DNA of 64,000 nt from Nocardioides hwasunensis (GCF_014779665.1 NZ_JACXYY010000003.1:496001-560000); one strand, 5' to 3'. Shown: positions 25,884 to 33,385, counted from the first letter of the stretch. Notes: generated from the letters alone by a model not told the origin. Program-made: numbers and translations.

Positions 25884-25933
25884 CGGGCGTGCTCAGCGAT
25901 CTGCAGACGGGACGCGGGAAACATGGGGCGCAT
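25880..25933 (-). CDS. 17-codon leader frame coupled to the glycosyltransferase operon
   Basis: MRPMFPASRLQIAEHAR begins at an ATG with AGGAG exactly five bases upstream, the best ribosome binding site in this region. Its TGA overlaps the TTG start of the GT4 gene. Translation of the operon may thus depend on termination at this frame. It could also mark a start-region frameshift of the GT4 gene. Confidence 0.45.
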   Translation of the reverse strand: MRPMFPASRLQIAEHAR

Positions 25934-25975
25934 GACGACTCCTAGGTGCGGGAGGCCTCGAGGCGAGGGCTCGCG

Positions 25976-25991
25976 CACGGGGGTACCCGTG
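25976..25991. promoter_or_regulatory. Inverted repeat between the divergent glycosyltransferase and sigma genes
   Basis: CACGGG-GGTA-CCCGTG is a perfect 6-base dyad. It lies 43 bases from the leader frame and 140 bases from the sigma gene, and includes GGGTAC, which resembles a SigB/SigF -10. The regulator is unknown. Confidence 0.35.
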
Positions 25992-26051
25992 TCCGGCGAG
26001 GTGATCCACGTGGCCCCCGTGAGGGTGTGGAGCAGACGTCGGGGAGATGAC

Positions 26052-26083
26052 TAGGTTGGTGCTGCGGGGCACCTCCGGTGCCC
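26052..26083 (+). promoter_or_regulatory. Promoter -10 and 5' hairpin of the sigma gene
   Basis: TAGGTT (26052-26057) is followed by GGGCACC-TCC-GGTGCCC at 26067-26083, a 7-bp hairpin that would sit at the very 5' end of the mRNA. Coding starts at 26131. Confidence 0.4.
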
Positions 26084-26130
26084 GACCATCCCGGACCCCG
26101 ATGGCGCAGTCCATCAGGCACGGAGGGCCC

Positions 26131-26955
26131 ATGCGCAGCAGGCACAGCTTCGATCGAGCCAGCGCCGACCGCGAGCGCGTCACCGACGAGCTGACCGCGC
26201 GGCTCCGCGACGGTGGCGTGGCCCTCGACCCGGGCACGCACCGCGAGATCGTGCTCGAGCTGACGCTCGCCAACATGCCCGTCGCCCGCCGCATCGCCCG
26301 CAAGTTCGAGGGTCGCGGCTGTGATGCGGTCGACCTGGAGCAGACGGCGTACCTCGCGCTGGTCAAGGCAGCCCAGCGGTTCGACGCGGCGGCCGGTCAC
26401 GACTTCCTCAGCTATGTGGTCCCCTGCATCACCGGCGAGGTCAAGCGGCTCTTCCGCGACCACGGGTGGATGGTGCGTCCCCCGCGAGCCGTGCAGGAGC
26501 TGCAGGCGCTCGTCGAGGTCGAGCGGACGCGGCCGATGCCGGTGACCGGCCGGCCGCCGAACGATCGCGACGTGGCAGCGCGGCTCGACGTCCCGCTCGA
26601 CGCGGTGCGTCAGGCGCTGGCCGCCCGTGGTTGCTTCTCTCCGACGTCCCTGGACCGGCCAGTGCCGGGCACCGTGGACCTGGCGTTCGCCGACACCCTG
26701 GTGGACGGCCGCTCGGCGCAGGGCTACGCCTCGGCCGAGGCACGTGCCGTCCTCGGTCCCGGCCTGTCCGCACTCGGAGCGGCCGACCGCCGGCTGCTGC
26801 AGCTGAGCTTCGTCGAGGAGCGCACGCAACGTGAGATCGGTGACGAGCTCGGCCTGAGCCAGTCACAGGTCTCCCGCCTCATCCAGGACGTCCTCGGTCG
26901 GCTCCGCGACCACGTCGCGGGCACGACCCGAGCGACGATCGGGACGGCCGCGTGA
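26131..26955 (+). CDS. SigB/SigF-type RNA polymerase sigma factor
   Basis: The 274-residue protein has sigma-70 region 2 at about 40-118 (DAVDLEQTAYLALVKAAQRFDA and DFLSYVVPCITGEVKRLFRDHGWMVRPPR), region 3 to about 190 and region 4 near the end (LLQLSFVEERTQREIGDELGLSQSQVSRLI). The RDxxWxVRxPR signature marks the stress/sporulation SigB-SigF-SigG group. GGAGGG at 26122-26127 fixes the ATG at 26131 over upstream in-frame ATGs. No anti-sigma or anti-anti-sigma gene lies beside it; two GAF-ANTAR proteins follow. Confidence 0.88.
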   Translation: MRSRHSFDRASADRERVTDELTARLRDGGVALDPGTHREIVLELTLANMPVARRIARKFEGRGCDAVDLEQTAYLALVKAAQRFDAAAGHDFLSYVVPCITGEVKRLFRDHGWMVRPPRAVQELQALVEVERTRPMPVTGRPPNDRDVAARLDVPLDAVRQALAARGCFSPTSLDRPVPGTVDLAFADTLVDGRSAQGYASAEARAVLGPGLSALGAADRRLLQLSFVEERTQREIGDELGLSQSQVSRLIQDVLGRLRDHVAGTTRATIGTAA

Positions 26956-26964
26956 GCGCAGGCG

Positions 26965-26970
26965 TAGGCT
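26965..26970 (+). promoter_or_regulatory. -10 box upstream of the first GAF-ANTAR gene
   Basis: TAGGCT lies ten bases after the sigma-factor stop and 48 bases before the first possible start codon (ATC at 27019). Confidence 0.4.
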
Positions 26971-27042
26971 GACGCTCACAGCGGCGAACCGCGTCGTCCC
27001 ACGGACCGAGGTCACGCCATCAGCGAGCAACCGCACGACCGT

Positions 27043-27771
27043 GTGGGCGCTGCAGCGCTCGAGTGGTGCCGCCGGCTCGTCGATGCCCAGCCCACTGCCG
27101 GGTCCCTCGACGATCCCGTCGCCGACCACCTCGGACGGGTCTGCCTGGCTGCCCGGTCGGGACTCGAGATGGCGAGCGCCGTCGTGCTCGTCCGCGCCGG
27201 CGGCGAGAGCGAGACACTGGCGGCGTCCTCCGACCCGCTCGGCGCTGGTGCCGCGGAGCTCGAGCACACCCTCGGCGAGGGCCCGTCCCGCGACGCCCTG
27301 CGCCTCGGCCGCCCTGTCCTGCGGGCCGATCTCCTCGACGGCGATCCGAGGTGGGTGGCGTACGGGCCCGGACTGGCTGGTCGCGGCCTGCGATCGGTCT
27401 TCGCGTTCCCCCTCCACGTGGGCGCGGCCAGGTTCGGGGTGCTCACGATGTACGGCCGCGAGCCGCAACAGCTCGATCCGCTCCGCACCACGCGCTGCCT
27501 GGCCATGGCCGAGCTCGCCACGCAGGTCCTGCTGCGCAGCACCGAAGCCGGACCCCAGGGCGGACTGGCCCGCGCCCTCGACGATGCCATGGACCTCCGG
27601 GTGGAGATCTTCCAGGCCCAGGGCATGGCGATGGTCACCCTGCGCACCGACCTCGCCACCGCACTCGCCCGGATGCGGGCCCACGCCTACGAGACCGAAC
27701 GAAGCCTCCACGAGGTGTCGCTCGACATCCTCGCCGGCCGCTTGACGCTCACCGACGAAAGGTCAGACTGA
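27043..27771 (+). CDS. GAF-ANTAR domain protein 1
   Basis: The GAF domain (about 25-150) has HTLGEGPSRDALRLGRPVL and GLRSVFAFPLHVGAARFGVLTMY. A C-terminal three-helix ANTAR domain follows (about 172-230, MDLRVEIFQAQGMAMVTLRTDLATALARMRAHAYE), which binds paired hairpins in mRNA as an antiterminator. The start is unsettled: GTG at 27043 is the first standard codon, but the frame reads naturally from an ATC at 27019 (SEQPHDRV). No upstream ATG, GTG or TTG exists before the sigma stop. The ligand is unknown. Confidence 0.8.
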   Translation: MGAAALEWCRRLVDAQPTAGSLDDPVADHLGRVCLAARSGLEMASAVVLVRAGGESETLAASSDPLGAGAAELEHTLGEGPSRDALRLGRPVLRADLLDGDPRWVAYGPGLAGRGLRSVFAFPLHVGAARFGVLTMYGREPQQLDPLRTTRCLAMAELATQVLLRSTEAGPQGGLARALDDAMDLRVEIFQAQGMAMVTLRTDLATALARMRAHAYETERSLHEVSLDILAGRLTLTDERSD

Positions 27772-27836
27772 TGAAGGTGCCGTCCGTGCACTGGCACACG
27801 CCCGCTGCGGTGACCACCGAAGGGGAACGACGATGA
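27771..27836 (+). CDS. 21-residue frame bridging the two GAF-ANTAR genes
   Basis: This short frame (MKVPSVHWHTPAAV and seven more residues) starts inside the stop of the first gene (TGATG) and stops inside the start of the second (ATGA). AAAGG lies eight bases before its ATG. The double overlap suggests it is translated to couple the genes. It may have no product function of its own. Confidence 0.4.
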   Translation: MKVPSVHWHTPAAVTTEGERR

Positions 27837-28549
27837 TCTCGACCGAACGGCTCTCGGCACTCTTCGTGGAGGTCGCCGACACCCTGGTCGACGACTTCGA
27901 CCTCGTGGACTTCCTGCACAACCTCACCGACCACGCCGCCGCCGTCAGCGGTGCGGACGCGGTGGGGCTGCTCCTCGCCGACCACCACCGCGTCCTGCGG
28001 TTCATGGCCGCGTCCAACGACACCGGGGAGATGCTCGAGCTCTTCCAGCTGCAGAACTCCGAAGGGCCGTGCCTCGACTGCTTCACCACGGGCGACCCGG
28101 TGGTCAACGCCGAGCTCGTGAATGCCGCGGAGCGGTGGCCGCGCTTTGCCCCCGCGGCGACGGCGGCCGGGTTGCGGTCCGTGCACGCCTTCCCGCTGCG
28201 CCTGCGCGAGGAGACCATCGGCGCGCTGAACCTGTTCAGCCGGACCGGGTCGCGCTTCGCCTCGGACGAGGTCGGGGTCGTCCAGGCCCTGGCGGACGTC
28301 GCGACCATCGCCATCCTGCAGGAGCGCAGCATCCTGCGTGCCGAGGTCCTGACCGAGCAGCTCCAGGGCGCGCTCAACAGTCGGATCGTCATCGAGCAGG
28401 CGAAGGGTGCTCTCGCCCAGATGGAGGGGTCTACGCCCGAGGAGGCGTTCGACCTCATGCGCTCGCGTGCCCGAGCCACCAGACGACGGCTCGTCGAGGT
28501 GGCGGCAGACGTGCTCGACAGCATCGGGCAGCAGCGCGACAGGCCCTGA
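27833..28549 (+). CDS. GAF-ANTAR domain protein 2
   Basis: The 238-residue protein has a GAF domain (about 20-160: SGADAVGLLLADHHRVLRFMA, NSEGPCLDCFTTGDPVV, GLRSVHAFPLRLREETIGALNLF) and an ANTAR domain at about 170-230 (LQGALNSRIVIEQAKGALAQ and EEAFDLMRSRARATRRRL). The Cys pair in GPCLDC could bind a metal or sense redox. GGGGAA precedes the ATG. It is a likely paralogue of the upstream protein, with better preserved ANTAR residues. Confidence 0.85.
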   Translation: MISTERLSALFVEVADTLVDDFDLVDFLHNLTDHAAAVSGADAVGLLLADHHRVLRFMAASNDTGEMLELFQLQNSEGPCLDCFTTGDPVVNAELVNAAERWPRFAPAATAAGLRSVHAFPLRLREETIGALNLFSRTGSRFASDEVGVVQALADVATIAILQERSILRAEVLTEQLQGALNSRIVIEQAKGALAQMEGSTPEEAFDLMRSRARATRRRLVEVAADVLDSIGQQRDRP

Positions 28550-28585
28550 CGTCCTCGCCCTCGCACGACCTGTTTCACTGAGAGC

Positions 28586-29563
28586 ATGCGTGCACTCGTC
28601 CAGCCCCAGTTCGGCAACCCGTCCGAGGTCCTCTCCGTCCAGGAGGTGCCGACCCCCGAGCCCGGGCCGGGGCAGGCGCTCGTCCGCGTGCTCCTGTCCC
28701 CCATCCACAACCACGACCTCTGGACGGTGCGTGGCAGCTACGGCTTCAAGCCCGAGATGCCCGCTCGCGCCGGCACCGAGCTCGTCGGTGTGGTCGGGGC
28801 GCTCGGCGAGGGGACCGACGGTCCCGAGATCGGCACCCGGGTCGCGATCGGCGGCGCCTTCGGCGCCTGGGCCGAGTACGTCCTTGCGCCCGCGAAGGCG
28901 CTGATCCCGGTCCCCGACGAGATGAGCGACGAGGCCGCCTCCCAGCTCGTCTCGATGCCGTTCAGCGCGATCGCCCTGCTCGACTTCCTCGAGCTCTCCG
29001 AGGGCGACTGGTTCGTGCAGAACGCCGCCAACGGCGCCGTGGGGCGCCTGCTGTCCCAGCTGGCCCGGGCACGTGGCGTGCACGTGCTCGGGCTCGTACG
29101 CCGTGCGGCGGGTGTCGACGAGCTGCGCGAGCAGGGCATCGACGACGTCGTCGCCACAGACGAGGACGGCTGGCAGGACCGGGTCCGCGAGATCGTCGCA
29201 AACGCCCCGATCGTCGCCGGAGTCGACTCCGTCGGCGGCGCCGCTGCCGGTGACATCGTCTCCCTGCTGGCCGAGGACGGCGTGCTCGTCGTGTTCGGCG
29301 CGATGGCCTCCCCGACCCTCGAGATCGGGTCGGGCGACGTGATCTTCAAGCAGGTCGTGATCAAGGGCTTCTGGGGCAGCAAGGTCTTCGGCGCCATGTC
29401 GGGCGACAAGCGCGCCGGCCTCATGGGTGAGCTGGTCAGCGGCATTGCGTCCGGAGCGCTCACCCTCCCGGTCGAGAAGGTCTTCGCGCTCGAGGACATC
29501 GCCGACGCCGCTCGGGCCAGCGGCGAGCCCGGCCGGCGCGGCAAGATCCTGCTGCGCCCCTGA
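28586..29563 (+). CDS. Zinc-free medium-chain dehydrogenase (quinone-oxidoreductase-like)
   Basis: The 325-residue protein fits the NADPH:quinone reductase/enoyl-reductase branch. It has RVLLSPIHNHDLWTVRG and GTELVGVVGALGEG in the catalytic domain, then NAANGAVGRLLSQLARARGV as the nucleotide-binding turn. The zinc ligands of alcohol dehydrogenases are absent. The ending GRRGKILLRP is typical of the branch. It probably reduces quinones or enones with NADPH. It ends convergently with a monooxygenase-like gene. Confidence 0.82.
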   Translation: MRALVQPQFGNPSEVLSVQEVPTPEPGPGQALVRVLLSPIHNHDLWTVRGSYGFKPEMPARAGTELVGVVGALGEGTDGPEIGTRVAIGGAFGAWAEYVLAPAKALIPVPDEMSDEAASQLVSMPFSAIALLDFLELSEGDWFVQNAANGAVGRLLSQLARARGVHVLGLVRRAAGVDELREQGIDDVVATDEDGWQDRVREIVANAPIVAGVDSVGGAAAGDIVSLLAEDGVLVVFGAMASPTLEIGSGDVIFKQVVIKGFWGSKVFGAMSGDKRAGLMGELVSGIASGALTLPVEKVFALEDIADAARASGEPGRRGKILLRP

Positions 29564-29579
29564 CGGGGCCTGCCGTCAG
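29560..29579. terminator. Bidirectional hairpin spanning two convergent stops
   Basis: CTGACGG-GGCCTG-CCGTCAG (7-bp stem) includes the TGA at 29561-29563 and the opposite-strand TGA at 29578-29576. Confidence 0.5.
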
Positions 29580-29899
29580 TCGACCTGCATCTCGCCGAGC
29601 TCGGACCAGTCGTCCTGGTCGACGGACTGGCTGACGATCTTCGGGGTCGACGCCAGGTAGGGCGGCAGCTCGGACTGGGCGGCCTTGAAGTGGTCGGAGC
29701 CGACATGGGCGCCGCCGGCGTCGCCATCGCGGAACGCCTCGATGAGGACGTACTCGTGCGGGTCGTCGAGGCTGCGCGACCAGTCGAACCAGAGGCAGCC
29801 CTCCTCGGCACGGGTGGCCTCGGTGAAGGCTCGCGAGATGGCGGGCCAGTCGTCGGCGTGCTCCGGCTTCACCTGGAACTTGGCGGTGATGAAGATCAA
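29576..29899 (-). CDS. Antibiotic biosynthesis monooxygenase (ABM)-domain protein
   Basis: A 107-residue small dimeric alpha-beta barrel protein: IFITAKFQVKPEHADDWPAIS, EEGCLWFDWSRSLDDPHEYVLIEAFRDGDAGGAHVGSDHF. Family members are cofactor-free quinol or polyketide monooxygenases, or stress proteins. The start is TTG at 29899, backed by GAGGAGAG five bases upstream; no ATG fits. Together with the neighbouring quinone-reductase-like enzyme it might handle quinones. Confidence 0.78.
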   Translation of the reverse strand: MIFITAKFQVKPEHADDWPAISRAFTEATRAEEGCLWFDWSRSLDDPHEYVLIEAFRDGDAGGAHVGSDHFKAAQSELPPYLASTPKIVSQSVDQDDWSELGEMQVD

Positions 29900-29957
29900 T
29901 GCTCTCTCCTCGGGCGGTGACGGGGTGCGGTGTCGTCCCGACCCTACGAGCAGCACC

Positions 29958-29963
29958 TAGGCT
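29958..29963 (+). promoter_or_regulatory. -10 box of the exonuclease gene
   Basis: TAGGCT lies 13 bases before the ATG at 29977. No ribosome binding site is seen, so the mRNA leader is very short. Confidence 0.45.
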
Positions 29964-29976
29964 GGCCGCGATCGCC

Positions 29977-30996
29977 ATGACCCAGCCCTCGACCCAGCCC
30001 TCGCCCCGCGCCGCCTCCCGCGCCCGGCGGCTGCTGCTCGTGGTCGACGCCCCCTCCCTGCTGCACCGCAACCACCACGCGCGCGCCCACACCCGGCTCA
30101 CGGATCGGCAGGGCCGCCCGGTCTGGGCGCTGCAGGGGATGCTGCGCCAGATCCTCGAGTCGATCGACACCATCGCACCCGACGCGGTGATCTTCGGTCT
30201 CGACGACCGCACCGGGTCGGTGCGCCGTGACGCCTACCCCGACTACAAGGCGGGTCGGGCCGAGAAGGACCCCGAGCTCGTCGACCAGCTCGACCGCGCC
30301 GGTGCGCTGCTCGATGCCCTGGGGCTGGCCACGATCACCCCACCCGGCCTGGAGGCCGACGACGTCAACGCCTCGGGCGCGACGTGGGCGGAGAGCAACG
30401 GCTGGGACTGCGTGATCATCACCTCCGACCGTGACGCCTTCGCCCACATCAGCCCGCACACGCAGGTGCTGCGCCTCATCGACGGCGGGATCCACGGCTC
30501 CCCGATGCTCAACCCGGCCAAGCTGTTCAACATGTACGGCGTCCGCGCGGCCAACTACCTCGCCTTCGCTGCCATGCGTGGCGACTCCAGCGACAACCTT
30601 CCGGGCGTGCAGGGCATCGGCGAGAAGACAGCGGCGATCCTGCTCGACGTCGCCGGCTCGATGGACGCCGTCTGGGCCGACATCGACCACGAGGGCGGTC
30701 GCAACCTCCTCGCCGCCCTCGACGACTGGTCGGCCGAGACCGGCGGCCGCCGCCTCGGCGCGACCGTCGTACGCCGCCTGATGGCCGACGGCGCCCGTGA
30801 GCGCTACGACTTCAACGTCGAGATGATGTCGGGCAAGCACGACCTCGACCTCGGCCTCACGCCCGACGTGCCGGGATCGCGCGGGTTGCTGCCGCTCGAC
30901 TTCGACCGGGTCAGCCGGGTGGTGGGCTTCCTCGACAACGACTTCACCACCGACTTCGCGGTGCGGGTGCTGACCAGCAGGCCCGCTTCAGGCTGA
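29977..30996 (+). CDS. 5'-3' exonuclease (FEN/PolI N-terminal type)
   Basis: The 339-residue protein is a stand-alone version of the 5'-nuclease domain of DNA polymerase I. The metal-binding acids are visible in LLLVVDAPSLLHRNHHA, DAVIFGLDDRTGSVRRDAYPDYKAGR, GLEADDVNA and IITSDRDAF. The helix-hairpin-helix region is MRGDSSDNLPGVQGIGEKTA. It removes flaps or RNA primers in replication and repair. It ends inside the convergent MerR gene by nine bases. Confidence 0.9.
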   Translation: MTQPSTQPSPRAASRARRLLLVVDAPSLLHRNHHARAHTRLTDRQGRPVWALQGMLRQILESIDTIAPDAVIFGLDDRTGSVRRDAYPDYKAGRAEKDPELVDQLDRAGALLDALGLATITPPGLEADDVNASGATWAESNGWDCVIITSDRDAFAHISPHTQVLRLIDGGIHGSPMLNPAKLFNMYGVRAANYLAFAAMRGDSSDNLPGVQGIGEKTAAILLDVAGSMDAVWADIDHEGGRNLLAALDDWSAETGGRRLGATVVRRLMADGARERYDFNVEMMSGKHDLDLGLTPDVPGSRGLLPLDFDRVSRVVGFLDNDFTTDFAVRVLTSRPASG

Positions 30997-31266
30997 GGTG
31001 CCGCCGAGCCGCGCCCGCAACCGCTCGACCTCCTCCTCGAGCTCGAGCACGAGGGCGATGCCGGCCAGGTTCAGGCCGTCGGCGAGCAGCGTACGGATGC
31101 GCACGAGCCGATCGACGTCATCTGCGCTGTAGAGCCGCGAGCCTCCGGACGTCCGGTCCGGGGTGAGCAGTCCGCGTCGCTCGTAGACCCGGAGGTTCTG
31201 GATCTCCATCGCCACCATCTCCGCCGCGACCGAGATGGCGTAGACGCCCTTGTCGCTCGCCGTCAT
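30988..31266 (-). CDS. MerR-family regulator, HspR-like
   Basis: The 92-residue protein has the MerR helix-turn-helix YAISVAAEMVAMEIQNLRVYERRGLL, wing TPDRTSGGSRLYSADDVDRL and a short C-terminal coiled coil. It lacks metal-binding cysteines. Sequence and position next to a divergent Hsp20 gene point to an HspR-type heat-shock repressor. The canonical HAIR operator was not found; a different dyad lies between the genes. Its last nine bases overlap the end of the exonuclease gene. Confidence 0.83.
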   Translation of the reverse strand: MTASDKGVYAISVAAEMVAMEIQNLRVYERRGLLTPDRTSGGSRLYSADDVDRLVRIRTLLADGLNLAGIALVLELEEEVERLRARLGGTSA

Positions 31267-31308
31267 GGGTCCTCCGTCGGGTGCTCAGAAAATTCTTGGC
31301 CTGGCGGC

Positions 31309-31361
31309 TTGATCCTGCCGGTGATCTTGACTATATAAAACCTGTATCACTCAGTACAGGT
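31309..31361. promoter_or_regulatory. Divergent MerR/Hsp20 control region
   Basis: Toward Hsp20, TTGATC (31309-31314), a 17-base spacer and TATATA (31332-31337) form a promoter. Toward MerR, TATAGT (minus strand, 31335-31330) is a -10. The dyad ACCTGTA-N8-TACAGGT (31340-31361) covers the Hsp20 transcription start. This is one of the most AT-rich spots in the window. Confidence 0.55.
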
Positions 31362-31404
31362 TGTGGGTCCTCGCGGGACTCACCCGGCAGATCCAGGAGG
31401 AGAC

Positions 31405-31842
31405 ATGTTGCTTCGAAACACCGACCCGTTCCGTGACCTCGACCGCCTCACCCAGCAGCTCATGGGCACGACCAACCGTCCCGCGGTGATGCCGATGGAC
31501 GCGTGGCGAGAGGGCGATCGCTTCGTCATCGAGTTCGACCTGCCCGGGGTCAGCGCGGAGAGCATCGACCTCGACGTCGAGCGCAACGTGCTGACGGTCC
31601 GAGCCGAGCGAGTGGCCCGCAACGGCGACTGGGAGGCACTGGCCGCCGAGCGACCGCGGGGTGCCTTCAGCCGCCAGCTGATCCTCGGCGACAACCTCGA
31701 CCTCGATCGCATCGAGGCCTCCTACACCGACGGCGTGCTGAGGCTGGAGGTGCCGGTCGCCGAGCGCGCGAAGCCCCGCAAGATCCAGATCGCTCGCGAG
31801 TCCGACAGCGCGCGCGAGCGCGCGGAGCTCAGCGCCTCGTAG
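31405..31842 (+). CDS. Hsp20/alpha-crystallin small heat-shock protein
   Basis: The 145-residue chaperone has an alpha-crystallin domain at about 28-130 ([73 protein letters not shown]). It holds unfolding proteins in soluble oligomers without ATP. AGGAGGAG at 31395-31402 gives strong translation from the ATG at 31405. The divergent HspR-like gene suggests heat-induced derepression. Confidence 0.93.
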   Translation: MLLRNTDPFRDLDRLTQQLMGTTNRPAVMPMDAWREGDRFVIEFDLPGVSAESIDLDVERNVLTVRAERVARNGDWEALAAERPRGAFSRQLILGDNLDLDRIEASYTDGVLRLEVPVAERAKPRKIQIARESDSARERAELSAS

Positions 31843-31865
31843 GAGGCCGGTCCTTCCATCCCCGT

Positions 31866-31912
31866 GCCGTGGTGGTCGCAGCCCTTGCGCAGCGTGCTGC
31901 GACCGCCACGGC
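31866..31912. terminator. Long bidirectional terminator hairpin
   Basis: GCCGTGGTGGTCGCAGC (31866-31882) pairs with 31896-31912 along 17 bases with one G-U wobble, around a 13-base loop. It lies between the convergent Hsp20 and GPP34 genes. No T tract follows on either side. Confidence 0.7.
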
Positions 31913-31941
31913 CCGACCACTCACCCCCGGCGTCGGCTCGG

Positions 31942-32613
31942 TCAGGAGCCGCTGGTGATCACCGGCACCATGACCGCCGTCATGACCGCGACGTTCATCG
32001 CGGCGATCGCCTGCGCGACCGCCTGGGCGACCGCATCACCGGCCACGACCTCCTCGGACACCTGCTCGATGCGGGCCTCGAGCTCCTTCTTCGAGAGCGT
32101 GCCCTTCTCCTCGGCAAGCACCTTCTCCGCCATGCCGAGGCCCTGGAGGACCGCCAGCAGCGTCGCGTCGGCAGGCTGCGGCGTGCCTCCCAGCAGCACG
32201 GTCCGCAGCTGCTCGCGGACGCGGCGCTCCGGCTCTGGGTCGATGACCGGGTACTTCGCGGGGACGAGGCCGAGTGCGCGCTTCTCCTCGATGCGGATCA
32301 CGCCCTGCCCGGCGAGGGCCGCGGCCACGTGCTCCTCGACCGCGACCTTGCCGTCGGTGATGAGGGACGACAGCTTCTTGCCGTCCTTCTCCTGCAGCCT
32401 GGCCAGTGACGCGTCCAGGGCGGGATGACCGGTCGGGCCGGTGTCGAGGACGGTCATCCGCGGGTCCTTGTCGTCGCTGAGCGTCACGCGCTCGACGAGC
32501 ACCAGGTCGGTGATGGCAGCGGCAGCGAGGCCGTACGTGCTCGCGGCGAACGCGCTCTCGGCCTTGCCGTCGTCGCGACGCAGGAGCAGGAAGAGGGACT
32601 CCGAGATCAACAT
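31942..32613 (-). CDS. GPP34 (GOLPH3-like) protein A
   Basis: The 223-residue protein matches the Golgi phosphoprotein 3 family, whose eukaryotic members bind phosphatidylinositol-4-phosphate. It has LISESLFLLLRRDDGKAE, YGLAAAAITDLVLVERVTLSDDKDPRM and a basic loop RIEEKRALGLVPAKYPVIDP. Actinobacteria carry several such genes of unknown role, perhaps binding anionic phospholipid. A C-terminal Ala/Val-rich hydrophobic tail may be membrane-associated. It is a paralogue of the next gene upstream. Confidence 0.85.
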   Translation of the reverse strand: MLISESLFLLLRRDDGKAESAFAASTYGLAAAAITDLVLVERVTLSDDKDPRMTVLDTGPTGHPALDASLARLQEKDGKKLSSLITDGKVAVEEHVAAALAGQGVIRIEEKRALGLVPAKYPVIDPEPERRVREQLRTVLLGGTPQPADATLLAVLQGLGMAEKVLAEEKGTLSKKELEARIEQVSEEVVAGDAVAQAVAQAIAAMNVAVMTAVMVPVITSGS

Positions 32614-32620
32614 GCCTCCG

Positions 32621-32626
32621 ACCCTA
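32621..32626 (-). promoter_or_regulatory. -10 box of GPP34 gene A
   Basis: On the minus strand TAGGGT is followed by CGGAGGC and the ATG at 32613. The GGAGG also reads as a ribosome binding site, so the true transcript start may lie further upstream. Confidence 0.4.
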
Positions 32627-32698
32627 GGCACGATCGGGTGTCGACGGATCCCCCGACTGACGGAGATCCACCCTGCTCACCCGGGCCGCCACGTGCAC

Positions 32699-33373
32699 TC
32701 AGCTGCTGGCCGCTCCAGCGGCCGCCGCACCGGCCGCTGCCGTCGCCGCCGCCATGACGGCGGCGTTCATGGCAGCGACAGCCCGGGTCACGGCCGCGCC
32801 CGCCTCCACCTCGCAGGCGACCTCGTCGATGCGCTTCTTCAGCTCGCGCCTCCCCAGGGTGCCCTTCTCCTCCGACAGGACCTTCGACACCACCCCCAGT
32901 CCCTGCAGCACGCCGAGCAGCGCGGAGTCGGCCGGCTGCGGCGACCCGCCCGCGAGGACCGTCCGCAGACGCTCGCGGATGCGGCGCTCGGGCTCGGAGT
33001 CGATCACCGGGTACCTGGCGGGCACGAGGCCCAGCGCTCGCTTCTCCTCGATCTCGACGACGCCTGCCGCGGCGAGGTGCTCGGCCACGTGGCGCTCCGC
33101 CGCCACCTGGGAGTCGGTGACGAGCGAGGACAGCCGCTTGCCGTCCTTCTCCCTCAGACGCGCGAGCGCCGCGTCCGTCGCCGGGTGCCCGACCGGCGTG
33201 GGATCGGTGACGGTCACGCGCGGGTCCTTGTCCTCGCTGAGACTGACGCGCTCGGCGACGACGAGGTCGGTGATGATCGTGGCGGCGAGACCGTAGCCAC
33301 GCTGGGCCGTCGCGCTCTCGGGCCTTCCGTCGTCGCGGCGCAGGAGCAGGAAGAGTTCCTCGGAGATCAGCAT
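32699..33373 (-). CDS. GPP34 (GOLPH3-like) protein B
   Basis: This 224-residue paralogue aligns with the downstream GPP34 protein along its whole length (LISEELFLLLRRDDGRPES, TDLVVAERVSLSEDKDPRVTV, VEIEEKRALGLVPARYPVID). The tail is an Ala-rich stretch that differs from copy A. Even the bases before the start codon are almost the same in both genes, pointing to a tandem duplication that included the promoter. Confidence 0.85.
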   Translation of the reverse strand: MLISEELFLLLRRDDGRPESATAQRGYGLAATIITDLVVAERVSLSEDKDPRVTVTDPTPVGHPATDAALARLREKDGKRLSSLVTDSQVAAERHVAEHLAAAGVVEIEEKRALGLVPARYPVIDSEPERRIRERLRTVLAGGSPQPADSALLGVLQGLGVVSKVLSEEKGTLGRRELKKRIDEVACEVEAGAAVTRAVAAMNAAVMAAATAAAGAAAAGAASS

Positions 33374-33379
33374 CCTCCG

Positions 33380-33385
33380 ACCCTA
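33380..33385 (-). promoter_or_regulatory. -10 box of GPP34 gene B
   Basis: TAGGGT on the minus strand, six bases before the ATG at 33373. It overlaps the last codon of the upstream membrane-protein gene and matches the copy A promoter. Confidence 0.4.

Noticed and set aside
31267-31404. HAIR element (HspR box)
   Set aside because: CTTGACT occurs, but the required second half ACTCAAG at seven bases is missing.
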